The notes: generated by a model from the sequence alone, not told the origin. A stretch of DNA of 8,370 nucleotides from Candidatus Methylarchaceae archaeon HK01M (GCA_024256245.1 JAKLZD010000007.1:1-8370), one strand, 5' to 3'; positions 1-6,332 are shown, counted from the first letter of the stretch. A program made the numbers and translations.

Positions 1-12
1 AAGTGGAATAGA

Positions 13-1149
13 ATGGAAAAGGCATCTAAAGATAAACCTTTAACAGTAGAAGAACTTAAACGTCGAAAATATCTTGAAGCAGTTGAAAAACCAAAAGAAC
101 TAGCAGTTGTTAATTTAGGTACTTATAGAATTCCGAAATTTGGAGATATTTCATTAATACGAGATAAAGAACTCGAGGGATACTATCGTGTTGAAGCAAA
201 AATTCCACTCGACAAAATAGAGCTTAGGCCACCCTTTGAAAGAATTCCAAGCCATCGACTACATGTAGAAAAAATTGATATAGATAAAATTATGATCGAG
301 CCAAAGGGTCTAAGACCAAAATATTTCACTGTAAAATTTACTCCTAAATTGATCAAACTCGATATAGGTGAGCGTACATTACCTCCGTATGACTTTGATT
401 ATGTAGTGAAGGGAGAAAAAGTAGATAGACCTACAAATGTTTTTGCTCCCGATGATCGCCACATCTATAGAGATACATCATTCCCTTGGTGTACTGTTGG
501 ACGAGTAGATACATCGCGAGGTTGGTGCGCTGGAGTCACAATTGGATCCAGATTACTTCTAACCTGCAATCACGTCATTCAATGGAACGCCGATGATACC
601 TGTGGATGGGTACGATTTAGACCTGCTTACTATGATGGTAACGCACCCTTTGGGGAAGCTTGGGCAACGAGTGTAATACATTGGATTGAAACTACTCCGG
701 GTAATGGTCTAACGGATACGGAAACGGCGTTTGACTATGTTGTTTGTGTTTTAGACACACGTATGGGCAATATTGTAGGGTATCCAGGCTATCGTACTTA
801 TGATGATGACTGGAATAACGGGAGTTATTGGCAGCACATGGGTTATCCTTTTGACTTAAGCGGCGGTGCACGTCCTTCTTTCCAAGGAGGATGCGTGATA
901 TCCTCAAAAAGCAATAGGATTGCTTCTGGGCAGACGGGATATGTTCTGGGACATTTTAACGACATAGTTGCCGGTCACTCGGGAGGTCCTGTATGGGGCT
1001 GGTGGGGCAATGAGGAATGGCCGAGAGTGGTTGGTGTTCAAAGTGCTGAAGCAAATGTTCCTGCTAATAATACATCAGGAGACAATGAATTCGGTGGAGG
1101 ACCAGCACTTTCTGATTTAATACATTGGGCACGATCCAATTATCCATAA
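13..1149 (+). CDS. Trypsin-like (V8/S1B-type) serine protease without signal peptide
   Basis: This is a 378-residue serine peptidase of the chymotrypsin fold. The catalytic triad is visible: His187 in LLLTCNHVI, Asp241 in AFDYVVCVLD and Ser323 in AGHSGGPVW. The segment MGYPFDL (276-282) and the spacing around the serine resemble V8/glutamyl-endopeptidase relatives. Residues 1-155 are an extra charged domain with a loosely repeated element (AKIPLDKIELRP and EKIDIDKIMIEPKGLRP). I do not recognise that domain. There is no signal peptide or membrane segment, so action inside the cell is likely. Cys172 sits where chymotrypsin has Cys42, and Cys185 is nearby, so a disulfide is possible. The frame stays open to the left edge (codons K-W-N-R precede the ATG), there is no good ribosome binding site, and the true start could lie outside the window. 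Arginine codons are 14 CGN to 10 AGR, unlike cofE (4 to 16), which suggests transfer. Substrate is unknown. Confidence 0.85.
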   Translation: MEKASKDKPLTVEELKRRKYLEAVEKPKELAVVNLGTYRIPKFGDISLIRDKELEGYYRVEAKIPLDKIELRPPFERIPSHRLHVEKIDIDKIMIEPKGLRPKYFTVKFTPKLIKLDIGERTLPPYDFDYVVKGEKVDRPTNVFAPDDRHIYRDTSFPWCTVGRVDTSRGWCAGVTIGSRLLLTCNHVIQWNADDTCGWVRFRPAYYDGNAPFGEAWATSVIHWIETTPGNGLTDTETAFDYVVCVLDTRMGNIVGYPGYRTYDDDWNNGSYWQHMGYPFDLSGGARPSFQGGCVISSKSNRIASGQTGYVLGHFNDIVAGHSGGPVWGWWGNEEWPRVVGVQSAEANVPANNTSGDNEFGGGPALSDLIHWARSNYP

Positions 1150-1179
1150 CAAAGGAATGTATCAAAAGGGAGTAATAGA

Positions 1180-1296
1180 ATGTCTCTTTAAAGCAGGCTT
1201 CTGACTCCAAAAGACATGCGTGCACGCCTTGTAGAAGTAGCAATGACACTAAGGCTTGAAGACAGAGAAAGACTGCTTCGCGGCATTGCTGACTAG
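1180..1296 (+). pseudogene. Small helical reading frame broken by an early TAA
   Basis: A good ribosome binding site (GGGAG, 1168-1172) lies 7 bases before an ATG, but the reading frame hits TAA at codon 4 (1189-1191). The same frame then stays open for 34 codons to TAG at 1294 and reads like protein: SRLLTPKD followed by MRARLVEVAMTLRLEDRER and LLRGIAD, a regular amphipathic helical pattern. A single base change could turn the TAA into a lysine codon and give a 38-residue protein. A 26-residue version could start at the ATG at 1216, but it lacks a ribosome binding site. It lies 30 bases after the protease stop, so it would be co-transcribed. The pattern loosely recalls small helical adaptor domains that accompany trypsin-like proteases in conflict systems, but I cannot assign it. 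Chance is a live alternative at this length. Confidence 0.35.
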
Positions 1297-1327
1297 TGCA
1301 AGAAAGTAAAAATTGAGAGTTTCTGTA

Positions 1328-1438
1328 ATGAGTAGTTCTACAGACGTATTCAGGTTTGTTACATTAAGACCACCTGAGCCAACAGAAGCTACGAGGATAG
1401 TATGGATTATTAACATGATTGTGGATAGTATGCCTTGA
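1328..1438 (+). CDS. Short hypothetical protein, probably a truncated remnant
   Basis: A 36-codon frame starts MSSSTDVFRFVTLRPPEPTE and ends after MIVDSMP. The composition is protein-like: an aromatic-rich beta stretch (DVFRFVTLRPPEP) followed by a hydrophobic helix (RIVWIINMIVDSM). A weak GAGAG lies 9 bases upstream. It follows the protease and the broken small frame on the same strand, and ends 11 bases before the inverted repeat that closes this tract. A stretch such as FRFVTLRPPEP looks more like the N-terminus of a longer protein than a complete one, so this may be what remains of a third gene in a protease operon. I do not recognise the family, and chance is possible at this size. Confidence 0.3.
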   Translation: MSSSTDVFRFVTLRPPEPTEATRIVWIINMIVDSMP

Positions 1439-1449
1439 TGCAGAGCAAT

Positions 1450-1498
1450 AAAATAACCTAAACTGAGGATTAGCTAGCTAATGCCGGTCGGTTATTTT
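1450..1498. terminator. Nested inverted repeat, possible bidirectional terminator
   Basis: AAAATAACC (1450-1458) is matched perfectly by GGTTATTTT (1490-1498). Inside the loop is a perfect 14-base palindrome, ATTAGCTAGCTAAT (1469-1482). The right arm overlaps the stop codon of the VOC gene (1492-1494). Read on the minus strand, the palindrome is followed by a T-rich run (GGTTATTTTATT), which suits a transcription end for the VOC gene. The position between convergent genes fits a terminator. It could also be a scar or end of a mobile element, but no target duplication or transposase was seen. Confidence 0.35.
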
Positions 1499-1842
1499 GC
1501 GGAGGGGTCATCTTTCATGATTCCGAAAACGTTGCCTTGGGGGTCCTTGAAATACGCGAGGTAACCTATGCTCGGTAACGTCATCTTCGGGGTAACCACT
1601 GTCCCACCAGCATTCTTGATTTTTTCTAAATATTCATCGACATCGGGTACATCAATCGTGTTCACGCTTGGGTTCTTCTCCTTTCCTAGGCCTCCATCAA
1701 TTCCGGGGCCCTCTCCAGTTTTGATGATCCAATAATCCATTGGCCCCCATTTTTCAAACTTCCAGCCAAAAACTTTCGCGTAAAAATCAATCAATCGCTC
1801 AGGTTTCTCACCGTATATTTCAAAGTGTACCACTCTAGGCAT
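1492..1842 (-). CDS. VOC (glyoxalase/bleomycin resistance fold) family protein
   Basis: A 116-residue single-module vicinal oxygen chelate protein, the full length usual for the family. Landmarks are the opening strand MPRVVHFEIYG, the helix PERLIDFYAKVFGWKFEKWG (14-33), MDYW (35-38), the middle strand VNTIDVPDVDEYLEKI (60-75) with AGGTVVTPKM (78-87), and the closing strand YLAYFKDPQGNVFGIMKDD (94-112). His6/Glu8 are the likely metal-side residues of the first strand. Members of this subgroup are common in bacteria and methanogens, but their reaction is generally unknown; it should not be called lactoylglutathione lyase. The ATG at 1842 is preceded by GAGGATGGTG, a usable archaeal ribosome binding site, and by a TATA-like box. 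It appears to be transcribed alone. Confidence 0.88.
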   Translation of the reverse strand: MPRVVHFEIYGEKPERLIDFYAKVFGWKFEKWGPMDYWIIKTGEGPGIDGGLGKEKNPSVNTIDVPDVDEYLEKIKNAGGTVVTPKMTLPSIGYLAYFKDPQGNVFGIMKDDPSAK

Positions 1843-2339
1843 TTACACCATCCTCGGCACAAAGAAGATAATTTTAGTTAATAAAAGTTATTCGCCCTTT
1901 CGTTACTCCGGAATCACTTCTTAGCCTTATTCCAAAAGATTTTTTTGAAAGAATAGCGAGAAAGCTATGAATTTACGCTTAACCATCCCTTTTTTAGAGA
2001 TTCTAAGGTGCTTACTGTCGCTTATTCTCTCCCTTTCCTAGCTACTTCCATAGATACGCGCACATTTGCGCTTTACTTTCCTTTCTGTAACGAGGCAAAA
2101 TTACGCTCAATCACTTCGTGGGTCTTATGATACTCACATTTAGGACTTAACTCTACTATCTCACTGCCTGCTTCCCAGATTTATGGCTTGAGAGTATTAT
2201 TTTAAATTGTCATAATCTTCAGAAATCGAATATGAGCCTTTGGCTCTTGATATGGGTGAGCAACTCTTATTATATCAGTCGTTCTTTCTTTTCAAACATT
2301 ACTTAGTAATCTTGAGCTCGACAAGTATTAACAACGCTA
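1843..2339. other. Gene-free stretch of about 500 bases
   Basis: No intact gene, tRNA or rRNA is visible. Short hairpins occur at 1953-1968 (ATAGC/GCTAT), 2058-2071 (GCGCA/TGCGC) and near 2234-2246 (GAGCC-TTT-GGCTC). One minus-strand frame, downstream of the radical SAM gene, gives protein-like runs separated only by TAA stops. The longest is 2180-2073 (35 residues), containing SPKCEYHKTHEVIERNF. The number of stops is lower than expected by chance but not decisively so. It may be a decayed gene or plain spacer. Confidence 0.5.
1877..1887 (-). promoter_or_regulatory. TATA-like box for the VOC gene
   Basis: On the minus strand this reads CTTTTATTAAC, centred about 40 bases before the VOC start codon. 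A transcript starting about 25 bases downstream would have a leader of roughly 15 bases carrying the GAGGATGGTG ribosome binding site. Assigned by eye only. Confidence 0.4.
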
Positions 2340-3326
2340 TCAAACAAAAATCAGTTTGGGCGGGTGCAAGAGGAACTCCTTGACAAGAAGGCTTGGGGAG
2401 AAGAGTTGAGGGAATAGTGAAGGTTCACGGAAGCAGTTCGTAAGACACTCATTACACGCAACGTTTTCAAGGAAGTGAGGCTTTTCTTCGAGTACGTTAA
2501 AGAGTTTAGGTTTTGAAAAGCAAGGATATACGTCTCCCATCCAATCGATATAGAATACATCCTGCCCGCCCCTACAGTAGAAGTTTGGAGTTTTATTTTC
2601 GAGGAAGTTAAGTATATCTTCAATATACGTTCCAGAATTCAAAATTTCATACCCTCTTCTCTTCATCGATAGTATTGTGGCTATACCTCTCCTCAAGTTT
2701 CGAGATAGTTCCTCCTTGGAGATCTCACCGCCCAATCTATATGAGTTCACATCACATGCTGTTGGATAGCAGAAGCTGAAGGGTACTCCTAGCTCCTCAT
2801 TTACATATCTGATCATATTCCCTACTCCGTCTCTCAACAGAAAAGGGTTCAGGAATGATAAGGCGTGAGTTCTTAATCCAATCTTCTTAGCATACTTAAT
2901 CGTATCGATCTGCTTCTGTCTTATGTGATTATGCCGCCTAATACCTTCACATATCTTAGCGTCCCAATGATCCAAGGAAACGCTTAGAAGGAACAGCCCT
3001 GCCTCCTTCAAGGCTGAAAGTAGGTTATGAGATAATGTCCCATTGGTTGTCATAGACGTTATCAAACCCTTTTGCCCGCTATACTCCAAAATTTTTACGA
3101 CATCAGGATGAAGAGTTGGTTCGCCACCTGTCAGATAGAGCACTAGAAACCTGCTCTGAGCTAGAAAGTCTATGATTTTATATGCGTCCTCGCTACTGAT
3201 CGATTCAGGCCGCTTACGATGCATGTCGCACATTATACACTTACAATTACACCTAGTAGTTACTGCAAAGACGGCTGTTCTGTTAGAGCCCTTTAGGACG
3301 TTCCTCAGAGCCGATTTAAGGAGCAT
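2340..3326 (-). CDS. Radical SAM protein with C-terminal Twitch/SPASM-like cysteine cluster
   Basis: A 328-residue radical SAM enzyme. The cluster-binding motif is C26-x3-C30-x2-C33 (TTRCNCKCIMCDMH, with an extra Cys28), followed by the SAM-binding segment YLTGGEPTLHPD (64-75) and MTTNGTL near 92-98. The C-terminal part has FYC251RGG, VYPC269F and C291-x2-C294-x3-C298, an arrangement like the auxiliary 4Fe-4S site of Twitch/SPASM proteins, though with fewer cysteines than full SPASM. These enzymes modify peptides, lipids or cofactors; no precursor peptide or partner enzyme is recognisable next to it, so the substrate is open. The ATG at 3326 lacks a clear ribosome binding site. It stands alone, divergent from cofE across 196 bases. 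The last 20 residues (LLVKEFLLHPPKLIFV) are hydrophobic, suggesting membrane contact or packing. Confidence 0.9.
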   Translation of the reverse strand: MLLKSALRNVLKGSNRTAVFAVTTRCNCKCIMCDMHRKRPESISSEDAYKIIDFLAQSRFLVLYLTGGEPTLHPDVVKILEYSGQKGLITSMTTNGTLSHNLLSALKEAGLFLLSVSLDHWDAKICEGIRRHNHIRQKQIDTIKYAKKIGLRTHALSFLNPFLLRDGVGNMIRYVNEELGVPFSFCYPTACDVNSYRLGGEISKEELSRNLRRGIATILSMKRRGYEILNSGTYIEDILNFLENKTPNFYCRGGQDVFYIDWMGDVYPCFSKPKLFNVLEEKPHFLENVACNECLTNCFREPSLFPQLFSPSLLVKEFLLHPPKLIFV

Positions 3327-3436
3327 TATTGCTCAAGCTGGTCTTTAGCCTGATGTTGGTATTAAGGTTTCTATATCCCCCAAACCTCAAAGAAAAGGTG
3401 GTTATTCAAAACTTAGACTCTTAAGAGATTTTTTTT

Positions 3437-3468
3437 AACATTAAATATAGAATATCTGTCGTAATGTT
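3437..3468. promoter_or_regulatory. Inverted repeat upstream of the cofE promoter
   Basis: AACATTA (3437-3443) and TAATGTT (3462-3468) form a perfect 7-base inverted repeat with an 18-base spacer, ending 20 bases before the cofE TATA box. A 10-base palindrome CTCTTAAGAG lies at 3418-3427, and ATATCTNTC occurs twice (3452-3460, 3475-3483). In an AT-rich spacer these may be chance; an operator shared by the divergent genes is the interesting reading. Confidence 0.2.
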
Positions 3469-3488
3469 TATGGGATATCTTTCTGAAA

Positions 3489-3498
3489 TTTATAAAAG
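3489..3498 (+). promoter_or_regulatory. TATA box for cofE
   Basis: TTTATAAAAG is a near-consensus archaeal TATA box centred about 30 bases before the cofE ATG. Transcription would start within about 5 bases of the ATG, giving a leaderless or nearly leaderless message. This agrees with the lack of a ribosome binding site there. Confidence 0.6.
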
Positions 3499-3522
3499 GT
3501 ATCTTGATGTGGTATGGATTAA

Positions 3523-4287
3523 ATGGTTGATGGAGGGTTGTCATCAGAGATAAAGATCATAGGAATCAAGGGCATCCCTGAAGTCAAGCCTGGAGACGAT
3601 CTAGCAAGTCTGATAATCGATGGAGCTCAGGGGCAAGGCATCAAGATAGTAGATGGAGATGTCCTAGTCGTAACTCACAAGATAGTCTCTAAGGCAGAAG
3701 GAAGACTCGTAGATTTAAAGGGGATGACACCTTCAAAGTTCGCTTCGATGATAAGTGGAGAAAAAGACCCTAGACTGGTGGAAGTCGTTCTTCGTGAGGC
3801 TAAAAGGATCGTTAGGATGGATCGAAACATAATGATAGTTGAGACCAAGCATGGATTTGTATGTGCCAATGCTGGAGTCGACAGATCCAATATAGGGGGC
3901 GAAGATATGGTCTCTCTTTTACCCATCGACCCTGATAGGTCTGCTAGGAGTATCAGAGCGGAGATAAAGAAAAGAGCAAAAGTAGATGTTGCAGTGGTAA
4001 TATCGGATACTTTTGGGAGACCTTGGAGGGAAGGGCAGACGAACATAGCCATAGGGGTTGCTGGATTGGAGCCTATTCTGGATTATAGAGGAAGGAAGGA
4101 TATGCATGGTTATCTGCTTAAAGTCACTTCTATAGCTGTAGCAGATGAGCTCGCCTCTGCAGCAGAACTTGTGATGGGAAAAACTGGGATGACGCCTGTA
4201 GCGATTATAAGAGGTTATCGGTATGTTTTGGGCGAAAGCTCAGCCCGTGCACTCGTCAGGCTAGGTACAAAGGATCTTTTTAGATAA
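3523..4287 (+). CDS. cofE: Coenzyme F420-0:L-glutamate ligase (F420:gamma-glutamyl ligase)
   Basis: CofE adds L-glutamate residues to the lactyl-phosphate side chain of F420-0, using GTP and divalent metal, to make F420 with its gamma-glutamyl tail (EC 6.3.2.31 and 6.3.2.34). The 254-residue length equals stand-alone archaeal CofE; the nitroreductase domain found fused in actinobacterial FbiB is absent. Conserved blocks are GDVLVVTHKIVSKAEGR (45-61), KHGFVCANAGVDRSN (109-123), VVISDTFGRPWREGQTNIAIG (158-178) and VADELASAAELVMGKT (206-221). Asp120 and Asp162 fall where the A. fulgidus enzyme binds metal. An earlier ATG at 3514 is closed by TAA two codons later, so 3523 is the start. It is expressed from its own promoter and converges on the methyltransferase gene 43 bases away. 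No other F420 synthesis gene is in the window. The arginine codons are mainly AGA/AGG. Confidence 0.96.
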   Translation: MVDGGLSSEIKIIGIKGIPEVKPGDDLASLIIDGAQGQGIKIVDGDVLVVTHKIVSKAEGRLVDLKGMTPSKFASMISGEKDPRLVEVVLREAKRIVRMDRNIMIVETKHGFVCANAGVDRSNIGGEDMVSLLPIDPDRSARSIRAEIKKRAKVDVAVVISDTFGRPWREGQTNIAIGVAGLEPILDYRGRKDMHGYLLKVTSIAVADELASAAELVMGKTGMTPVAIIRGYRYVLGESSARALVRLGTKDLFR

Positions 4288-4330
4288 TGTGGGGTCATCT
4301 TCTTGCAGATTTTGATGAACGATTCGTGAA

Positions 4331-5164
4331 CTACTTAGATGCACTCTCACCTTTAAGGGAAACCGTCCCTCCGATGAATCTCTCATATTTTCTATCCCCC
4401 GCATATTTCTTCTTGGCTGTAACTATCACTACTCCTCCGTGCATGTTGACCCTAAATACAACATCATCAAACCACATGCCGATGATATTCTTCAGTTCAC
4501 TATTTTTGGGAAGTTTCCAATAAGTTGTGTAGAGTACGATGTAAAATAAGCCCTTCCCTCTGACAAAGATAACTGTTATAAAAGGGACTACGAACCTCCA
4601 CCAGATATCTATAACCACTCTTTTTACCAAGTCATCCGGTTTTCCTAAATCGACTACAATGAAATCTCCATCTTCTTTCAATACTCTTGATATCTCTTTT
4701 ATGGAGAGTCTCATGTCCATCGCATCTCTTAATGAAAACCCACACATAACTAGATCGAATTTTTCTCTTTTAAAGGGGAGGGCCTCAAACAGACCAACTA
4801 CTGCTTCAGGTCTTTTATCTGCCAACCTCTTCTTTGCCAATGTAAGAAATTCGAATGCAGGATCGAGTAGTATCAAGTTTTTGATGTTCAGTCCACTTTT
4901 AAAAGCAACTTCGCTCATAACTCCGGGACCGCAACCTGCATCGAGTACTGTATCTGCAAATGGTAGAGCATTGATTATCCCCATCTTTCTATAATTCATA
5001 TCACGTCCAAAGGAGATCAGATGGTTGACACGCTCGTATACAGGCATCACTGAGTAAAGGGCATCTTTAACTTTTTCCCATTGCTCTCCTAACCCAAACC
5101 TTTTCGATATAATTCTATCGCGTTTTACTAAATTAGATCCCTCTGGATGTAGTCTAAAGGTCAC
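4331..5164 (-). CDS. UbiE/COQ5-type class I SAM-dependent methyltransferase
   Basis: A 277-residue class I methyltransferase. Motif I is TVLDAGCGPG (72-81), the acidic residue ending strand 2 is Asp101 in LILLDP, and ALPFKREKFDLVMCGFSLRDAMD follows. Two blocks point to the UbiE/COQ5 family: YERVNHLISFG (43-53), which matches the YDxMNxxxSFG signature, and GFSLRDAMD, which matches FGLRNxxD. Family members C-methylate demethylmenaquinone or ubiquinone precursors, so a role in archaeal quinone synthesis is likely, though not proven. A strongly hydrophobic stretch near 165-205 (DIWWRFVVPFITVIFV and GLFYIVLYTTYW) suggests contact with the membrane or a lipid substrate. The start is GTG at 5164; the family usually has about 35-40 residues before the YDxMN block, which fits. 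It begins 30 bases after the stop of the mscS-like gene and is probably co-transcribed; no good ribosome binding site is seen. Confidence 0.88.
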   Translation of the reverse strand: MTFRLHPEGSNLVKRDRIISKRFGLGEQWEKVKDALYSVMPVYERVNHLISFGRDMNYRKMGIINALPFADTVLDAGCGPGVMSEVAFKSGLNIKNLILLDPAFEFLTLAKKRLADKRPEAVVGLFEALPFKREKFDLVMCGFSLRDAMDMRLSIKEISRVLKEDGDFIVVDLGKPDDLVKRVVIDIWWRFVVPFITVIFVRGKGLFYIVLYTTYWKLPKNSELKNIIGMWFDDVVFRVNMHGGVVIVTAKKKYAGDRKYERFIGGTVSLKGESASK

Positions 5165-5194
5165 TTAGAATTTACCCAATTAGATAAAATCCTT

Positions 5195-6268
5195 CTAACG
5201 TTTCTCTATAGATCGCTCTGTACCGATGATATAACGTGCTGGGCAGGAGATCTTTATCCCTTCTTTGTCGAAGCGTTTTTTGATCGATCTCCGTAAATCA
5301 CAGGCAGTCCCAAAAGCAGTTCCTTGGTCTGCTCCCATAAATAATAACCTCAATGTTATGGCACCTTCATCAAAATTTAGGACAGAAAATATCGGCTCAA
5401 GTTCGGGCAGGACATTAGGGTGGTTCTTTGCTTCTTCGATCATGATAGCCGATACCTTTTCTAAATCGGTATCATAAGGAACACCCACCGTAATGCCAAA
5501 GAGCTTTTTGGGGTCTTTAAGCGTGTAATTGATTATCACCTCATTATCCAGAACAGAGTTCGGTATTACCATCCTGCGGTTGTCCCAAGTCCTTATTATA
5601 GTGTGGCGTAAAGTGATCTCTTCGATGAATCCGTACTCCCCCCTTACCATTATGGCATCTCCTATGCGTACTGGTTGTGTGATGTTGATGTTTATCCCTG
5701 ATAAGAAGTTACCAATTACACTACGAGCTGCGAGACCTATGACGATAGCCAGAAAGCCCGCACCGACTACAAGGCCCCAAAGTGCGCCTACTAAGCCTGG
5801 GAAGATCAGTGATAGAATGGTAACTGCGCCGAACAGATAGATGGCATACATTATGAAGCGGTGGATCAACCTGAATGTAGTCTCCCTCTCAGGATTCTCA
5901 CATAATATTTTCTCTATTCGACGGCCCAAGTAATTATTGAGGATCAGGCTTATTACAGATATAGCGATCAAAACACTCATTATAGAAATCAGTACATCTA
6001 TATTCAGTGATATCCAATTGGGCAGAGTAGCAGGATACCTGGCCTCCCAGTACCCTAATGCTGTTATGATTCCAAACAATATTATGAAGATCATCATTGG
6101 ACCCTTGGATATCATGATTGCATAGTCGTCGATCTTGGTCCCTGTCTTGTCAGCCACTCTTGCCACATATCTTTTTATGAAAAAGGTCAGAGCGATAGCT
6201 ATGACAAAAGAACATAGCAAGATCCCAACTGTAACTGCGATATCAAAAAGATCGAAGGGGGCATTCAT
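5195..6268 (-). CDS. MscS-type small-conductance mechanosensitive channel (five-helix form)
   Basis: A membrane channel that opens under raised membrane tension and releases solutes after osmotic downshift. With the start chosen here it is 357 residues. Five membrane helices are visible at about 7-31, 57-74, 91-111, 136-156 and the pore helix 162-188. The pore helix and beta domain carry the MscS signature: IGLAARSVIGNFLSGI, then PVRIGDAIMVRGEYGFIEEI and RRMVIPNSVLDNEVIINY (231-248), followed by the mixed alpha/beta C-terminal domain. Five helices and this length resemble the archaeal MscMJ type. By ungapped alignment on the conserved pore asparagine, the E. coli Gly113 kink position is serine. 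A GTG at 6280 would add four residues, but it lies inside the ribosome binding site for the ATG at 6268. It is second of two mscS-like genes, 52 or 64 bases after the first, and is followed by the methyltransferase. Confidence 0.92.
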   Translation of the reverse strand: MNAPFDLFDIAVTVGILLCSFVIAIALTFFIKRYVARVADKTGTKIDDYAIMISKGPMMIFIILFGIITALGYWEARYPATLPNWISLNIDVLISIMSVLIAISVISLILNNYLGRRIEKILCENPERETTFRLIHRFIMYAIYLFGAVTILSLIFPGLVGALWGLVVGAGFLAIVIGLAARSVIGNFLSGININITQPVRIGDAIMVRGEYGFIEEITLRHTIIRTWDNRRMVIPNSVLDNEVIINYTLKDPKKLFGITVGVPYDTDLEKVSAIMIEEAKNHPNVLPELEPIFSVLNFDEGAITLRLLFMGADQGTAFGTACDLRRSIKKRFDKEGIKISCPARYIIGTERSIEKR

Positions 6269-6274
6269 TTTATT

Positions 6275-6283
6275 CTCCACCTT
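6275..6283 (-). promoter_or_regulatory. Ribosome binding site deciding the start of the five-helix MscS
   Basis: On the minus strand this reads AAGGTGGAG, containing both GGTG and GGAG, 6 bases before the ATG at 6268. It overlaps the in-frame GTG at 6278-6280, which argues that the GTG is not the start. Confidence 0.6.
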
Positions 6284-6296
6284 GTTATCGATCAGA

Positions 6297-6311
6297 CTTT
6301 AAAAAATATTG
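6297..6311 (-). promoter_or_regulatory. Possible TATA box between the two mscS-like genes
   Basis: On the minus strand CAATATTTTTTAAAG lies about 33 bases before the ATG at 6268. It could give the second channel gene and the methyltransferase a promoter of their own, in addition to read-through from the upstream mscS-like gene. The AT-rich context makes this weak. Confidence 0.3.
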
Positions 6312-6332
6312 CCATCCCTGACTTGAGCAAAT

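Noticed and set aside
492..1010. Glu-specific or Arg/Lys-specific cleavage assigned from Asp317, six residues before the catalytic serine.
   Set aside because: Asp occurs at that place both in trypsin and in glutamyl endopeptidase-like proteins, so it does not settle specificity.
1180..1440. TAG read as pyrrolysine to join the small frames behind the protease.
   Set aside because: The first interrupting stop is TAA, the frames of the two small pieces differ, and no pyrrolysine gene or methylamine methyltransferase is present.
1450..1498. Terminal inverted repeat of an insertion sequence.
   Set aside because: No transposase, no second copy in the window and no target duplication; terminator or unexplained palindrome is the safer call.
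1900..2340. CRISPR array or tRNA in the gene-free stretch.
   Set aside because: No regularly spaced repeats, and no cloverleaf or T-arm GTTCRANNC pattern was found on either strand; only short unrelated hairpins.
4287..4523. A 78-codon plus-strand frame whose ATG overlaps the cofE stop (TAATG), which looks like translational coupling.
   Set aside because: Nearly all of it is antisense to the C-terminus of the well-supported methyltransferase, and its sequence matches no protein pattern I know.
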